NCBI GenBank assembly: GCA_036346395.1
Contig: CM070604.1
Span: 34,499,662-34,563,661 of the forward strand
Length of the DNA stretch: 64,000 nt
Source: Hsuehochloa calcarea
Taxonomy: Eukaryota > Streptophyta > Magnoliopsida > Poales > Poaceae
Direction of reading: 5' to 3'
The translations under genes were made by a program, and so were the position numbers. Each line of letters opens with the position of its first letter. Within the stretch, counting starts at the first letter, position 1. The notes under the pieces were generated by a model, which made no database searches, was not told where the DNA came from, and worked only from the letters and a program-made list of their open reading frames with translations. Shown piece by piece: positions 35,303-48,357 of the stretch.

Positions 35303-38300
35303 TGTCGGACCCGGGAGTAACACCCCAGAATCCTCTGTGCATTTCTGAACTAGTCCCATGATCAGTAGCTAGTTCACACAGTAAACAGATATGGTAACAT
35401 CCATAAATCGCACAACTTTATTAATAAATATCAGAGTTGATTACAAGAAAGGCTTACAAGCCAACATTAAACAAACACAGCGGAAGACGAAGAAGTAGTG
35501 GAGTCCAATGATTCGCCACAGAACAATCGATCGGGTAGCGGCCTAGTCGTCGAGATCCGAAGTCCTTCTCCTCTGAAATTTATTTGCATGAAGCAAGGGT
35601 GAGCACAACTACCGTGCTCGCAAGTTACACCCAATAACAGAGTTAATGCATGCATGGATATATCAAAGGAAGGCTTATTGGTTGAATTTGCATAAATCAA
35701 TATTTTCTTTAAATATTTGTAGTAAGTTCCAAAGCAGTTATTCTATAACTAGAATTCATTTTAATAAATTCTCAAGTTTTATAGTAGGACAACCTCCATA
35801 TGGATACCCTCCTATCACATGGCTAACCGCCCAATTTTACCAAGGATTAACCATCCTCAAATCATTTGTAAAAATCATTTTTAAAACAAAATCAAAGTCT
35901 AACTTTGAGTGGCTTTGCTCAGCATGTCCATGACCGTGGACACGGCTATTCGAATAGTTTTACACTCTGCAGAGGTTGTACAACTTTACCCACAAGACAT
36001 GAATTCTCTAGTTTGTTTGGCATCCGTCGATCCCACTGCTCACTACCTTAGGTAAGCAGTCTAGAGCACGTGTCAAGGCTTTTACAATGCGCCATCCCAC
36101 CGTAGCCTTGCCTCGCTAAGGTTTCGCTTCCATTGGGCTAACCACCCGCCGGATTCAAGCCCCCTCTTGCGCCATGTGGGAATACTGTCTAACCGACACC
36201 CACACACCAAAATGGCACAACTACAGTGGAATGTTACGAATTATTTAGCCAGGTCCTGCCCATACAGGACATGTGGTAGTACGATGTGGCTTAGCAAGAT
36301 GCGGCTCGAAGACCGGTCCTTAACTGACTTGGGCGACTTCCAAAATAACCACTGGGCCTCAAACCTACCCGGATTGAGCCCGTGCATAAACCTGCACCCA
36401 CCAAGCATCCATTTCGCCCAAGTACAAACCAACTTTTCATTTTTGCTTTTCAAAGTCATTTGCAAAATCTTCTATGATCCATTTCGCCCAAGTACAAACC
36501 AACTTTTCATTTTTGCTTTTCAAAGTTATTTGCAAAATCTTCTATGACAAACCAATGCCATAGACTTTTAAACAATAGTTAATCATTTGGCTAAAATTTC
36601 CCAAACTAAACATTTTTTTTCTAAGCATGTCTTTGCATAATTTTTTTTCAAAATGTTCTAGTCATACTATTGCATAAACTAGATTTTCATCTAAGGTGTC
36701 AAGGTATGTTTGATTCAATAACAAAGTGGGCTATACAATGGTAATGAGAATAACTATAATTGAAAAACAGGTAATTAAATTACTTGAATAGAAATAAGCA
36801 TGCAATAATAGTTTAAAACAGAATTTAAATAATTTAAAATAATGGGATCAAATATGATCAAAGGTATAACTTGCCTTGCTTGGTTATGTGTTGTTCTCAA
36901 ACCAAGGTCAAATCGACTCTCGGAATCGTCAAATCTATACGCGTATATAAGCTAAATTCAAACAAAATCCAAATAAAATTCAAAAATTATAAAATAAATA
37001 CTATAAGGAAGATATCTAGTTTATATGAATATAAGAATTTGAATCGATGGAATCGGAGTTCGTATGAAGAAGAAAGAATTTCCGGAAGGTTGAAAGTCAC
37101 ATGAAAAGATTAAATTCCGAATTTCAGAATTTAAGAGATTGATTTTCCAAAGATAAAGAGGAAATATACACATGGCATGACGTAGCTATTGATTTGGAGA
37201 GATAAAGTGAGGTGGCACTTGGGTGACAGCCATGTAGACTATATGGTGATGTGGCGGTGACATGGCAATGATTTGGCGCTACATGGCACGACATAGCGGT
37301 GCTGAATTATTGCGAAATTCAAAATTTGGTTTGAATAGAAAGGTAGATAATATTGAAAGGAACATGTAGGTAAAAGGGCTCACGCAATTACCTAACAGAT
37401 GAAGAGATCAGGCTCGACAGAGTTCCCGACGGACTTGGGGAAGAAGATGTGACCGGTGGTGAAAAAGTTAGTGAATCAAAATTCCACTTGAATAGAAATA
37501 TGGAGAATCTCAATAGGAACTCACCAATAAATTTTGGTACACAGTGGATCAACGGATGAGGAGATCGGGCTCGCCGGAGTTCTCGCCGGAGTTGGAGAAG
37601 AAGACCGTCAGTACTTTTGTGGTCGATGTGAAACAATATGTATATCAAAATTTGGATTGAATAGAAATGTACAGAATCTCTATAAGAACGCACCGGTAAA
37701 ATTTGGTGCACAACGGAGCTACAGATGGAGAGATCGGGCTCGCCAGAGTTGTCACCGGAGTTGGAGAAAAAGAGCTAGCAGAGGGAGCTCCGGGAGGCTT
37801 TTCGCGAATCTGAGCGAGTGGGATGTGGGGAATGAGGAGGAGGGGCTACGGTTCAATTTATAGGCACAAAGGAGTAACGGTTTGACGGAATTCTCATGGA
37901 GTTATGACCGATTTTGGGCTGAATTTTGGGCGCGGCATCAGAGCAGCCGGAATATTCGAGGAATATTCTTTTTTTCAAAATTCGAAAAGCATTAATTAAT
38001 TCCGGAAAAATAGCAAATCAATTCCGAAAAATCCCAAATAAATCACAGATATTAAACACCAGATTCTGATCGTAAATAAAATAATAAAAGTAAAAATAAT
38101 AGTTTTATTATTATACAGTAATTATTTTTATATTACTGAAAATTATTTTTAATCTTGAAAAATAGTAATATAGGTCTAAAAATTCTATAACTTTTTAGAG
38201 TAGTTCAATAGGGTATTTTTATCTTAAATAAAATAGTTTCAACAAAAATTTCTCTTTTACTTGCGAACGGCAATTCATTTTTATGTGCTAGATAATACAA

Positions 38301-38681
38301 AAATCAAATAGAGATTTTTAGAAAATAACAAACAGTGTTCAAAAATTCTAGAAAAATTTAGAGAAATTCCTTTATTTATTTTGAACTTAATAAAAAATAA
38401 TTAATAATTAAATTTATATTTATTTTTGTACAGTATTTAAACTCATTTTCTGAAATATAGGAAAAGTATTTTTAAATACCAGGAAATTCCATAAATTAAT
38501 TAAAACTTTATTTTTCAATTTAAATCCAATTAAATAGCAGAAAACTCAATAAATTTTATTTTTAAATTTTAGAATTTAGGAAATTCAAGAAAAGCAATAA
38601 ATCTCTTTTAAATTTCACAAAATCAAATAAAATAATAACTTTATTAATTTTATTTTGGTAACAGAACTTTGGGATGTTACA
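35303..38681 (-). repeat. Solo LARD LTR in copia B
   Basis: A single 3379-bp LARD LTR flanked by atgag. Its left part carries variants of the left LTR of the A copy and its right part carries variants of the right LTR, with the switch near 37380-37500, as expected when recombination between two LTRs removes the internal region. It includes the triple-dyad block (35925-35974) and the 70-bp duplication (36408-36547). Confidence 0.95.
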
Positions 38682-38686
38682 ATGAG
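38682..38686. repeat. TSD atgag, right copy (solo LARD LTR)
   Basis: Mate of 35298-35302. gag resumes with ctacaatcaag. Confidence 0.95.
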
Positions 38687-39256
38687 CTACAATCAAGAGA
38701 ATCAGAAGAGCAACCCTTGGATTTGTCGACCACTAAAGCCATCGACTCTGTCTTGGGGAGACGCGAGTAAAGTCAATCTCATGCGTCTTCAACCTCGAGT
38801 AGAGCTTATCCATGGTAAGCTCACTCATGACAGTGTTGTCATTGATGGAAGTGATCTTCATACCCTGACCTTCACATCAAGAGCACCCGAAGTGGCGTGC
38901 ATTTTCGCACTCGAAAATATCAAATCAACAAAGACGGAGATCATGAAGAATTTTAGAGAATCTTCCCCACAGCTCATCCAGAGACTCACCAGGCCTTTGT
39001 TCGATCTTCGAGTAAACCTTTTTGAGCTGGTTCTGTCTCACTTCCTTGATCGCAGTGGACCCTTCGTGATAGTCACAAAGTGTCCGCGGATCTCGTGAAG
39101 CGCACCGCAAGTAAGCAACACGCTCAAACTCGGATCGACTAAGGCCTTGGATCAAATAATTACGAGCCTTCTTTGTTGGCCTCCACATCCGGAGTGATCG
39201 TATCGTCATCTACCGGCACGACATAAGGGTTTTTCACCTTTAGCCAAATAGCGTGC
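38687..39256 (-). pseudogene. Copia B gag N-terminal domain, middle part
   Basis: Homologous to 14940-15510, with ARNYLIQGLSRSEFERVA, LCDYHEGSTAIKEVRQNQLKK and SLDELWGRF. It stops at gcgtgcccttg (39251-39261), where element C begins. The missing first 33 codons lie at 50228-50320, on the far side of C. Confidence 0.88.
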
Positions 39257-39261
39257 CCTTG
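39257..39261. repeat. TSD ccttg, left copy (copia C)
   Basis: It precedes the LTR2 start tgtaggacc. The mate is 50223-50227. In copies A and C the site is a single gcccttgagcc. Confidence 0.95.
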
Positions 39262-41122
39262 TGTAGGACCTGAAGGCGACTAGGGGGTGAATAGGCGCTT
39301 TCAAAACTTTCTCACCTAAATCAAAACCAACACGAACTTTACTCCTTTAGCTATGGAAGCTAAGAAGTTCGGTGAGCACACAACTAAGCCTTGTGTTGAA
39401 TTTGATAAACCCCTCAAGCACATGACACAAAAGGAGAAAAGAACTCAATGTTCTTCACTGGACACGGGCGGTCTGACCGGCTACCACAGGCGGTCGGACC
39501 GACGGTGATCCAGCGGTCTGACCGGCAACTAACCAGCGGTCGGACCGGTGGACAGCGGTTCGACCCGCCAAACCAATGGTGCGAATACACGGGCGGTCGA
39601 ACCGCCGTTGAAAGGTTTGGCGGACCGGTAGAGTCCATCTTCAAAACTCCACCCAAAACCAAAACGAAATTTGATCCAACTTTTGATTCAACCAATGAAA
39701 CTTGACCAAATTTCTAGCACACCTCCCTAATGATATTAGAGACCTATTTCTAGCGACGATCCGTCAGATCCACTTCGCAGAATCGATCTCTCGAGATTTT
39801 ATCAAGAAGTGCTCAAACCCTAGAAAAGGGAAAATCTTGATTCAAGACTTGCTTGTGGGGGTTTGATGATCTAGATGACTCTAGAAGTAATCCCACACAT
39901 CAAAGCAAGGTAGAGTAGGCCAAGAGACCAAGCATGAACCTCTGAATCAAGGAAGCATCAAAAACATCCAAAAGAGAGAAGAACACAAGGGGAGCAATTG
40001 ATCTTTCAATTAAGCATCACAAGATTGATCATCCACAATAGATGCTTACAAAGCCTCTCCACCAAGGAGGGCAAGAGCTCAACAAGGAGCACACTCCAAA
40101 CCCTAGTTTTCTTCTCCTCTCCTCCAAACCCTAGAAAAAGGAAGAAGGGGGCTAAATGAATGCTTGCTTAGGTTTTCTACCTCTCCCCTTCCTATTTATA
40201 CTAGAGAGCTAGGGTTTCCCTTTTTGGGTCTCTTACACATGGGACCCACACACAAATAACCCTTGAAGCAATCGCCTGCTTCACCACGTGTAGGTTGATC
40301 AGCGGTTCTCATCGACGCCAAGCCTCTCTTGTCCGAATCCCATCGAACCTCCCAGACTCGCACCGATATCCGCACCGCCGATCCAACCAAATGCTTCAAC
40401 CACCGCTCGATCCATCTTGTCCATTCGCTCCATGCTTGAGTCACACAACCTCACCCAGATCCCCGATCGCTCGACCTCGGCTCTCCAAGCGTAGTCCCGA
40501 TCCACTCACCGCTGACATCGCTGACTGCAAGCCACCGCACGACAATAGACAAACAAACCGTTTCCGGAACAAGTTCTTCACAACTTGACCCACGCCGGTT
40601 CATGTGCGATATACATCAATAAAGCATTGAAGTTCGTAGAATCACACACTCAAAATCAACTCAATGCAACACTTGGCTCACCTCCAGTGATCGCCGGCCC
40701 GATCATTCACGGGCCGGTCCGACCGATTCATCTTGATCGGACCGCTCCCACAACGGCGGTCGGACGGTCCAAAGGACTTAGCCAAAATTCAAGCGAGAAA
40801 TTCAAACCTTCGAAATTTCAATCGAATAGAACTTTTGATGGAGCTCTAAAATGATGGGACCACATCCAGAGACTCCTCACTTGCCTACACAACCTATTTT
40901 TGGCCCACTCAAAAACCTAACTTTTAAAATAATGGTCGGACCGCCACCATGGCCGGCCGGATCGCTCCACGGGCGGTCGACCGCCAAGACAACCGGCCGA
41001 TCGCCAAAGGCTTTTGACAAATTTTGGAGCAAACCCGAAACGCGAGATTTTGTAAACCAATAACGCCATTGCCAATTGACTCATCATCCTGAGATCGTGC
41101 ACATATCCTCACGATATCCACA
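39262..41122 (-). repeat. Copia C 3' LTR (LTR2)
   Basis: 1861 bp. TATA box at 40193-40202 on the minus strand. cggtcggaccg clusters lie near 39466-39630, 40690-40770 and 40935-41010. Confidence 0.95.
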
Positions 41123-41138
41123 ATCTCCCCCTTGATGA
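41123..41138 (-). promoter_or_regulatory. Copia C polypurine tract
   Basis: The minus strand reads tcatcaagggggagat beside LTR2. Confidence 0.9.
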
Positions 41139-42527
41139 ACACATTGGCAATTTTCAAGAAAATGTGGTTTTTCAAAATGAAAAGTAAAAATACGCCGTTT
41201 TCGCATAAAGGCACAACTTGATCCATAAGCAACAAAAGCCTAGGAACCACCAAGTCGGCTTCGTAATAGTGTAAGCAAGTGAGATAAAGCATTGAAAGCA
41301 CAAAAGAGTTCAAATTCCAGAAAGTAGCCAAAAATCTCACTTAGGTCCAAATGAAAGGCACATTGTTCTATTTGACCTTTGATCATTGTGAGTATTCTTC
41401 AAATTCAAATCAAATCAGGAAAAGGCAATAAACCCAGAAGCTCAACTCACCATGATCACAAATTTTCAAAAGGTTCACAAAAGTTTTGTTTTGTTTTTTT
41501 TTTTTTTGTGTGTTCTTTATATATGAAACCAATCTTTATGTATGAAACCAAAAACTCCAACAAAGATTTTCTTCACAATCTTTCTCCCCTTTGACAATGA
41601 ATTCATCAAGATGCATGAAAAAGAAAGAGCATGAAGGAATGACTTTATTTTTGAGCTTTAGTAAAAAGGAGCAATGACCATTATACATGTAGACAGTACA
41701 AGTATTATACCAAGCCATATAAGGAGAAGACGCTATATTCAATCATGGCAAAACGTAATCGCAAAGCTAAAATCAAGATAGCGTAAATCGAGATTAACAG
41801 AATTGCAATCATGACAAGTTGCTCAAAATCATAGATTCACTCAAAGCAACCAAAATGAATCAAGCCATGTCTATAAGTAAAAAGAGACTCAAAACAAGAG
41901 TTGAGGCATTTTGAGCATTAAGAAAATTCTTTTGAAGCAAAGCTCAAGCACATAGCCCTTTTGGGCAAAATCTCTTTTCTTTCTCTCCCTTTTGCTGTGC
42001 TAGATCTCAAGCCTTGCGCGACCATCTCAAGCGATAAGCTTAAAAGAATGATCTAGGTCATCCAAAACTCCCCGAGTTCATGCCTAGTGCAATGGCAAGC
42101 CGTCTCATGAAAGAGGATTGGTGAGATCGGTTTTTCATACGTAAAATTTTCTTTTCTTTTGCTTGACTTAGAAGGTAAAAGCTCATTTTCCATCTCAAAA
42201 TAAGTTCAAGACTCAATTCAACTTGTAAGACATGGCGAGAATCATAAGCGGATCACTAGAGCAAAACTAGTCACAAGATCCAACAAGACATGATTTGATT
42301 CATTTCTCAAGAATATAAAGCTAGCAAGGCAAAAGTCGAGCCAAACACGAAGAGCCATAAAAGAGGTCTAGCAGCTATCACTCGATATGACAAGGTATAA
42401 AATATGAAAACAAGTCATACAGGATAATAATCAAAGCTCCATTAGTTTTAATATACAATGCAAGACAAATGAAATGAAACATGCATTATGATACAATGAA
42501 TGCAAGCAGAGCCACTTCCCCTCAAAA
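41139..42527 (-). other. Copia C 3' noncoding region
   Basis: About 1.4 kb without a supported ORF, including a T-rich run near 41490-41510. It gives the undisturbed structure of the region interrupted in A (1732) and B (18130). Confidence 0.8.
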
Positions 42528-43900
42528 CAGCCCAATAGGACTAATAACCCTAACTCTCCTCGCAGCAAAGAAACGCCAAGAGTCAAGAGCCTTAGTGAAA
42601 ATATCTGCAAGTCGTTGCTCGACTCTACAAAGTGAAGCACAACATCACCTTTCTCAACATGGTCTCTCGTAAAATGAAATCGAATGTCAATGTGTTTAGT
42701 CCCGAATGTTGCATTTGGGTTTTTGGCAATATTAATTGCGTATGTTGTCACGTAAAAGAGGAACACTTCCCAAAGACAACCCATAGTCCCGCAATGGATA
42801 AAATCCAAAGAACTCGAGAGCAGCGACCAGCGGCAGCTACATACTCGGCCTCGGTAGATCAGGCAATGTAAGACTGCTTTCTAGAAGACCAAGAAACAAG
42901 AGATGTGCCCAAGAAATGACAAGTGCGTAAGTACTCTTCCTATCAACTCTACACCCTAAAATCAAGATCGAAAATGCTCGAATTGAAAGAGCCAAGAAGA
43001 AGAATACGAGTCCAAAATCAAGCGTATCTTGAAGATACCAAGATGCGCGCATCTTGACGATGAGAAGCACGAGGAAGCTCGAATCGAGCGCATGGACATA
43101 CGGCGAATTGTATGTCCTACTCGTACAGTAAGATAGAGGAGGAGCCAATCATATGCGGTACTCTTCCGGTCCACTGACTCTCCATCCTCATCGTGGTCCA
43201 AAGACGGTGGTTGTTGCAATGGGAGTAGACATTGGCCTCTCGCTTCCCATATTGAAGCGCCAAGAAGGTCCTTTGTATACTTACTCGTGGACGAAGGTGC
43301 CTTCTTTCGCTTGCTTGATTTGAAGACCAAGGAAGAATGTCACTCTCCCATCATGCTCATCTCGAATTCACCGCTCATAGAATCAAAATCTAGACACCAA
43401 AGCATGAGAGGAACCACCAAAATAATATCATCCACATATATTTGAACCAACAAGAAATCACCGCCATGCCTGAGAGTGAACAAGGTTTTATCAACCATTC
43501 CCATTTTGAAATCATTTTCAAGCAAGAAACTCTTAAGCCTGTCATACCAAGCTCTAGGAGCTTGTTTCAATCCATACAGGCTTTAGAGAGTTTAAAAACA
43601 TGGTTTGGGAATTTTTGATTTTCAAACCCGTGAGGTTGCTTGACAAAGACCTCTTCTTCTATGAAGCCATTCAAGAAGGCACTTTTAACATCCATTTGAA
43701 AAAGCTTGAAACCCTTGGATGTTGCAAATGCTAAAAGAATGCGAATGGCTTCCAATCTAGCTATTGGAGCAAAGGTCTCCTCAAAGTCTAAGCCCTCTAC
43801 TTGGGAATAACCTTGAGCAACAAGTCTAGCTTTATTGCGAACAACCAATCCATCCTCACTTTGCTTATTTTTAAACACCCATTTTGTTCCAATAACATGA
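42528..43900 (-). pseudogene. Copia C reverse transcriptase-RNase H (broken)
   Basis: RT is recognised by NKARLVAQGYSQVEGLDFEET, ATSKGFKLFQMDVKSAFLNGF (43567-43878) and the catalytic QIYVDDIILVV (about 43425-43450). RNase H shows YAINIAKNP and HIDIRFHFTRDHVEKG (42600-42760). Frame breaks lie near 43570 and within 42800-43340. This is the copy in which the YVDD segment reads most clearly. Confidence 0.85.
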
Positions 43901-45000
43901 GAATCAGAAGGTCGCTCAACTAAAAACCGACTTTGTTTCTTTCAAAATTTTCAAGCTCTTCATGCATGGCATTGACCCAAGAGGCATCGATAAAGCATGG
44001 GTGATATCTCGGGGTTCAAAAGAAGCAACAAAAGCGTAATGTGCATGGGAATCAGAGATATAAACCTCGAGCGAGTGACTCGCTCTTGAAGATCCCCAAT
44101 CATCCGCTCAGTGGATGTTGTCGCATTGTGCTAAGTGGTGCTCTGGTGCGAGACGTGGCCTCTACCTCATGAGTTGTGGAGGTAGGAACAGAGCCACTCG
44201 GATCGCTCGGTGGGGATAGGAGGCGGTCGCTCGGTGACATCAAGTAGTAGTAGCAGCTCTCCACCCCTCTCGGAGGTAGCAGGAGGATGGTTTGGGTCTT
44301 CATCCTCGTAATCATCATCGACGAAGATGCTTTCTTGAGTTTCGTAAACCTGTACCAAGCATCGGGTCTAGTACTGTGACTAGCCTCATCAAAAGTGACT
44401 TCGCAAGTCTCAACAATTTTGTTAGTATCAACATTAAAAACACGATAGCCACGAGAATGAGCAGGATATCCAAGAAATATGCCATCAAAACATCTAGACT
44501 CAAATTTATCAAGATTGCCATGTTTAAGAATGAAGCACTTGCAACCAAAAATCTTGAAATGAGAGACCTTTGAGAATGACCAAATCTAAGCTCATAAGAA
44601 GTCTTCCCAACCACAGATCTCAAGAAAACCCTATTGGAGATATAACAAGCAAGAGAGATCGCCTCATTAAAATCTCCTAGGAGTAGAATGCTCATCTAGC
44701 ATGGTCCGAGCCATCTCTACAAGGGTTCTGTTCTTCCTTTCTACAACACCATTCTCACGAGGAACTCTAGGAGAAGAAAACTGATGCTCAATTCCCTATC
44801 ACAGAAGGTAGAAAAAGAAGAGTTCTTGAACTCATCCCATTATCACTCCTAATGGCTCTCAAAGCTCGGGTAAATCAACAAAAATTCTAAGGACCAAATC
44901 TTTAAAGAATCCAAATGCTTCGTCCTTAGAAGTAAGAAAATAAACCCATGAATACCGGAGTAATCATCCACAACCACCAAGACATACCATTTCCCACCAC
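43901..45000 (-). pseudogene. Copia C integrase (broken)
   Basis: Colinear with 4205-5060. The C-terminal core motifs KTSYELRFGHS and FGCKCF-equivalent residues are visible in alternating frames, and the region of the second Asp and the Glu (44750-44900) is damaged by small losses. The sequence is clearly homologous to the intact core in A. Confidence 0.75.
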
Positions 45001-45650
45001 CGATCGAACTCTAGAAGGACCAATCAGATCTAAGTGAAGAAGTCATCCCAGTCCATCACCATTACCAAAGTAAGAGGTGGGTGGGAAGCGGACACCATCT
45101 TACCATGTCTACTGTGGTGAGCACACAAGATCTCTGACACCTTGACCTAGGCAAACCTCTAATCAAGTCCTTGCAACCGACTCTAGACAAATGATCAAAA
45201 CCTATATGCCCAAGTCTACGATGCCACAAAACAAGGTCATGAGAATCGAGGCTACAAGACACCTAGGACTAGAAGCGTAAGAAATGTCAAATTTGCACGT
45301 AAAATCTTCTCAAACTGGAGATCTCAAAACAAGCTCACCCGAGGAATCTAGAACTCAGACTCACCTCTCTTAAACCTCACTTCTAGACCTCATCAAGCGG
45401 TGAGAAACAGATAGAAGATTATACCTCACTTACTCACCAAAGCGACGCCTTTTAGCATGAACTTGTCGTTGACGCGCAGACAAAGGCCCTTTGCAATCAC
45501 GATCCGGTAGAAGCATCCCCAAATGTAATCAATTCATTGCGGATGCACGTGTGAGGGAGGAGAACCATCTAGAATCTCCGGTCATATGTCGAGAACACCC
45601 GAGTCAACAAGCCACTTGTCCTCCTTCCTCGCACGACGGACCTAAAAGGC
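45001..45650 (-). pseudogene. Copia C protease and GAG-pre-integrase (broken)
   Basis: The GAG-pre-integrase motif VLWHRRLGHIGFDHL lies at 45170-45240. The protease start KWLVDS is at about 45600, with the frame lost directly after, as in A. Confidence 0.7.
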
Positions 45651-47100
45651 ACAATCGAAAACATCCGTGCCTCAAGATCAAGTTAGTGATAAATGAACGA
45701 GGAATCCAAAGATCGAGAAGCACGATGTCCGGGAACAGCGAGAAATAGTGAAACATGATCGGAATAAAATCATAAGAATGCACATGAGAACCACCTAGAC
45801 CTCTCCAAACGATCTACCAAAAGATCGATACTCCCCTGCCTAGGTGCTACCCTGTCTCTCCTCACGATGTCCTAATCCAACATGCCGCCTAGACCCAACA
45901 AAAGAGTCTACAAAGTTCTCTACAAATCTAGGCCTATATGTGGTGCGATAAACAGTCGCCTAGCTCTAGAGACTACATCCGAGAAGGACTCCTCTAATGG
46001 ATCTTAGGACGCTCATCCTCTCTTTTCTCTCAAGTTTTGCTCTCCTAAGGTAACTCAACAAGATGGCCTTCTTTCTTGCGTAAGGTGCAATGGTATCGAC
46101 CTTTGAGGGTCTGCATGAATGAGTGAAAGCACCTTTCTTGCCAGAAAGAGTTTGAGCAAAACCACCGGATTTGAAAACAACCCCAGATGGCTTAGGAGGT
46201 TCTAGCTCAAACAAACCATTCTTCACAACTCTAGCAATCTTAGGTGGGTTTTTCTTGGAATGCTCTAGGGGGTTGAAACCTAGACCACTATTTTTCACGC
46301 CACCTTGGATTGATCAAGAATCATGTTGAGTTTCTTTTTCCCACTTGAAAATTTCTCAAGAGTCACCTTGAGGTAATCATTCTCTTTCACTAACTCCTCA
46401 CATCTAGCACACTTGCTAGACTTGATTACCTCATTGCGCTTACTCTTAAGAAGGGCCACTTCCACTTTGAAGGCCTCACAAGACACACAATAGGATTCCT
46501 GAATCCTACTCAACTGCTCCTTAAACTTGACTCTAAACGCCTCTTGTATCTGACTAACCATGGTTTCAACTTCAGCATTCAAAACACAAGAGTTAGAATC
46601 AATAACCTTTTTAGAAGCAGTAAAAGACATGGATCTTTCAATTTTAGCCTTTTCTTCCGGGTCTTGTTTAAGGCTTCAATCTCAATTGTAAGCTTGGGAC
46701 AATTTTCACAAGATGCAACTCTAGAGTAAATCAATGTTTCATCATCTCTTGCATCTTAATCCTATTATCCTTACAATGAGAGCATGTGTGACTAGCATCA
46801 AACTTTTGCAATTCTTTTAAGGAACTATCCAATTTTAATTCTAGCAAAGCACAATTAGAGCAAGTTAAAGGGATAGCTTCCATGGCAGTCACATCAAGAG
46901 GAATGACATCTAAACAAGCAGATCTAGACTTGAAGGATTCTAGTTCATCGAGAGCATCTTTTAGTTGATTTGTGACAGAGGAATGAGCAGATTTCAAGCT
47001 TGTCAAATCTTTAAGCAAGCTAGTGCAGAATCACAAATATCGCAGGATTGATAGATTTAAGCCTAACAACTTCAAGATTCAAATTATCAATCATAATGTC
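45651..47100 (-). pseudogene. Copia C gag coiled-coil extension, longer form
   Basis: The four CxxC pairs are present as in B (stretches 46295-46630 and 46731-47018). After NPPKIARVVKN the copy contains 303 bp absent from A and B, encoding NGLFELEPPKPSGVVFKSGG and a basic segment, bounded by the near-repeats ttctctacaa (45916) and ttcttcacaa (46219). C therefore probably keeps the ancestral longer protein. Confidence 0.8.
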
Positions 47101-47640
47101 CCGCTTCCTAATCATTTTTACTTGCTTATGCAATTTCATTCAGAAGCACCAAAGCCCTTTTCATCTCAAAGAATAGAAGGGCATACCTCATCGATCACTA
47201 AAAGGATCCTCATCTTTGGAGGAATCGCCGTCGTGGTGTTCTTGGCCATGAAACACATGCCGGTGAAGTCATGCGCCTTCTTCTTGCCACGAGAATCACT
47301 CGCCGCCCTCCGCTTCCGAATCCACATCACTCATATTAACATTCTCAAGAGCGGCAAGGACCCTACCGACAAACTTCCGATAGTTTGTCTTCTTGGGTTT
47401 TGCATCCTCTCCGGGATGTCTTCTTGTCTCCTTCTCCTCCTTGCCCTTTAGCTTGGGCACTTGGAGCGAATGTGGTTTGGCTCACCACATTCAAGCACGT
47501 GATAGGTCCACTCCTCCTATTTCTCACCTTGTTGTACGCTCTTGTGAATTTGGTGGAAAGGAGGGCTAAGTCATCCTCGGGCAATTTCTCAAGTTGCTCA
47601 TCACTCAAAGAATGTAAAGCGATAATGAAAAGCCGATGAG
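47101..47640 (-). pseudogene. Copia C gag zinc-knuckle region
   Basis: DEQLEKLPEDDLALLSTKF is followed by a damaged knuckle (CxxV..QTTF in a shifted frame) and the basic tail. The single atgag at 47636-47640 is the empty LARD target. Confidence 0.8.
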
Positions 47641-48301
47641 CTACAATCAAGAGAATCGGAAGAGCAACCCTTGGATTTGTCGACCACCAAAGCCATCGAC
47701 TGTGTCTTGGGAGACGCGAGATAAAGTCAATCTCATGCGTCTTCAACCTCGAGTAGAGCTTATCCATGGTAAGCTCACTCATGACAATGTTGTCATTGAT
47801 GGAAGTGATCTTCATACCCTGCACCTTCACATCAAGAGCACCCGTGTCGGCGTGCATTTTCGCACTCGAAAATATCAAGTCAACAAATGAGATCATGAAG
47901 AATTTTAGAGAATCTTCCCACACTCATCCAAAGACTCACCGGGCCTTTGTTCGATCTTCGAGTAAACCTTTTGAGCTGGTTCTGCCTCACTTCCTTGATC
48001 GCAGATGGACCCTTCGTGATAATCACAAAGTGTCCGCCAGATCTCGTGAGCGCACCGCAAGTGAGCAACACGCCAAACTCGGATCGACTAAGGCCTTGGA
48101 TCAAATAATTCCGAGCCTTGTTTGTTGGCCTCCACATCCGAGTGATCGTATCGCCATCGGTGGCACGACATAAGGGTTTTTCACCTTTAGCCAAATAGCG
48201 TGCCCTTGAGCCTCGATATACGCTTGCATACGAGCCTTCCAGTATGCAAAGTCAACTCCCTCAAAAATGTGTGGCTTGGTTGAGTACTTGTCAGTCGCCA
48301 T
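47641..48301 (-). pseudogene. Copia C gag N-terminal domain
   Basis: Start MATDKYSTKPHIFEG at 48301, open for about 45 codons, then frameshifts. ARNYLIQGLSRSEFG, EVRQNQLK and TMDKLYSRLKTHEIDFISRL are still visible. The junction from here into the zinc-knuckle region is uninterrupted, unlike in A and B. Confidence 0.85.
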
Positions 48302-48343
48302 GGCTCCAAAGACCGGTTAAGATCTATAGAAAAGAGCTAACCG

Positions 48344-48355
48344 GCTCTGATACCA
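48344..48355 (-). promoter_or_regulatory. Copia C primer-binding site
   Basis: The plus strand reads gctctgatacca, complementary to the tRNA-Met PBS, two bases from LTR3. Confidence 0.93.
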
Positions 48356-48357
48356 CT

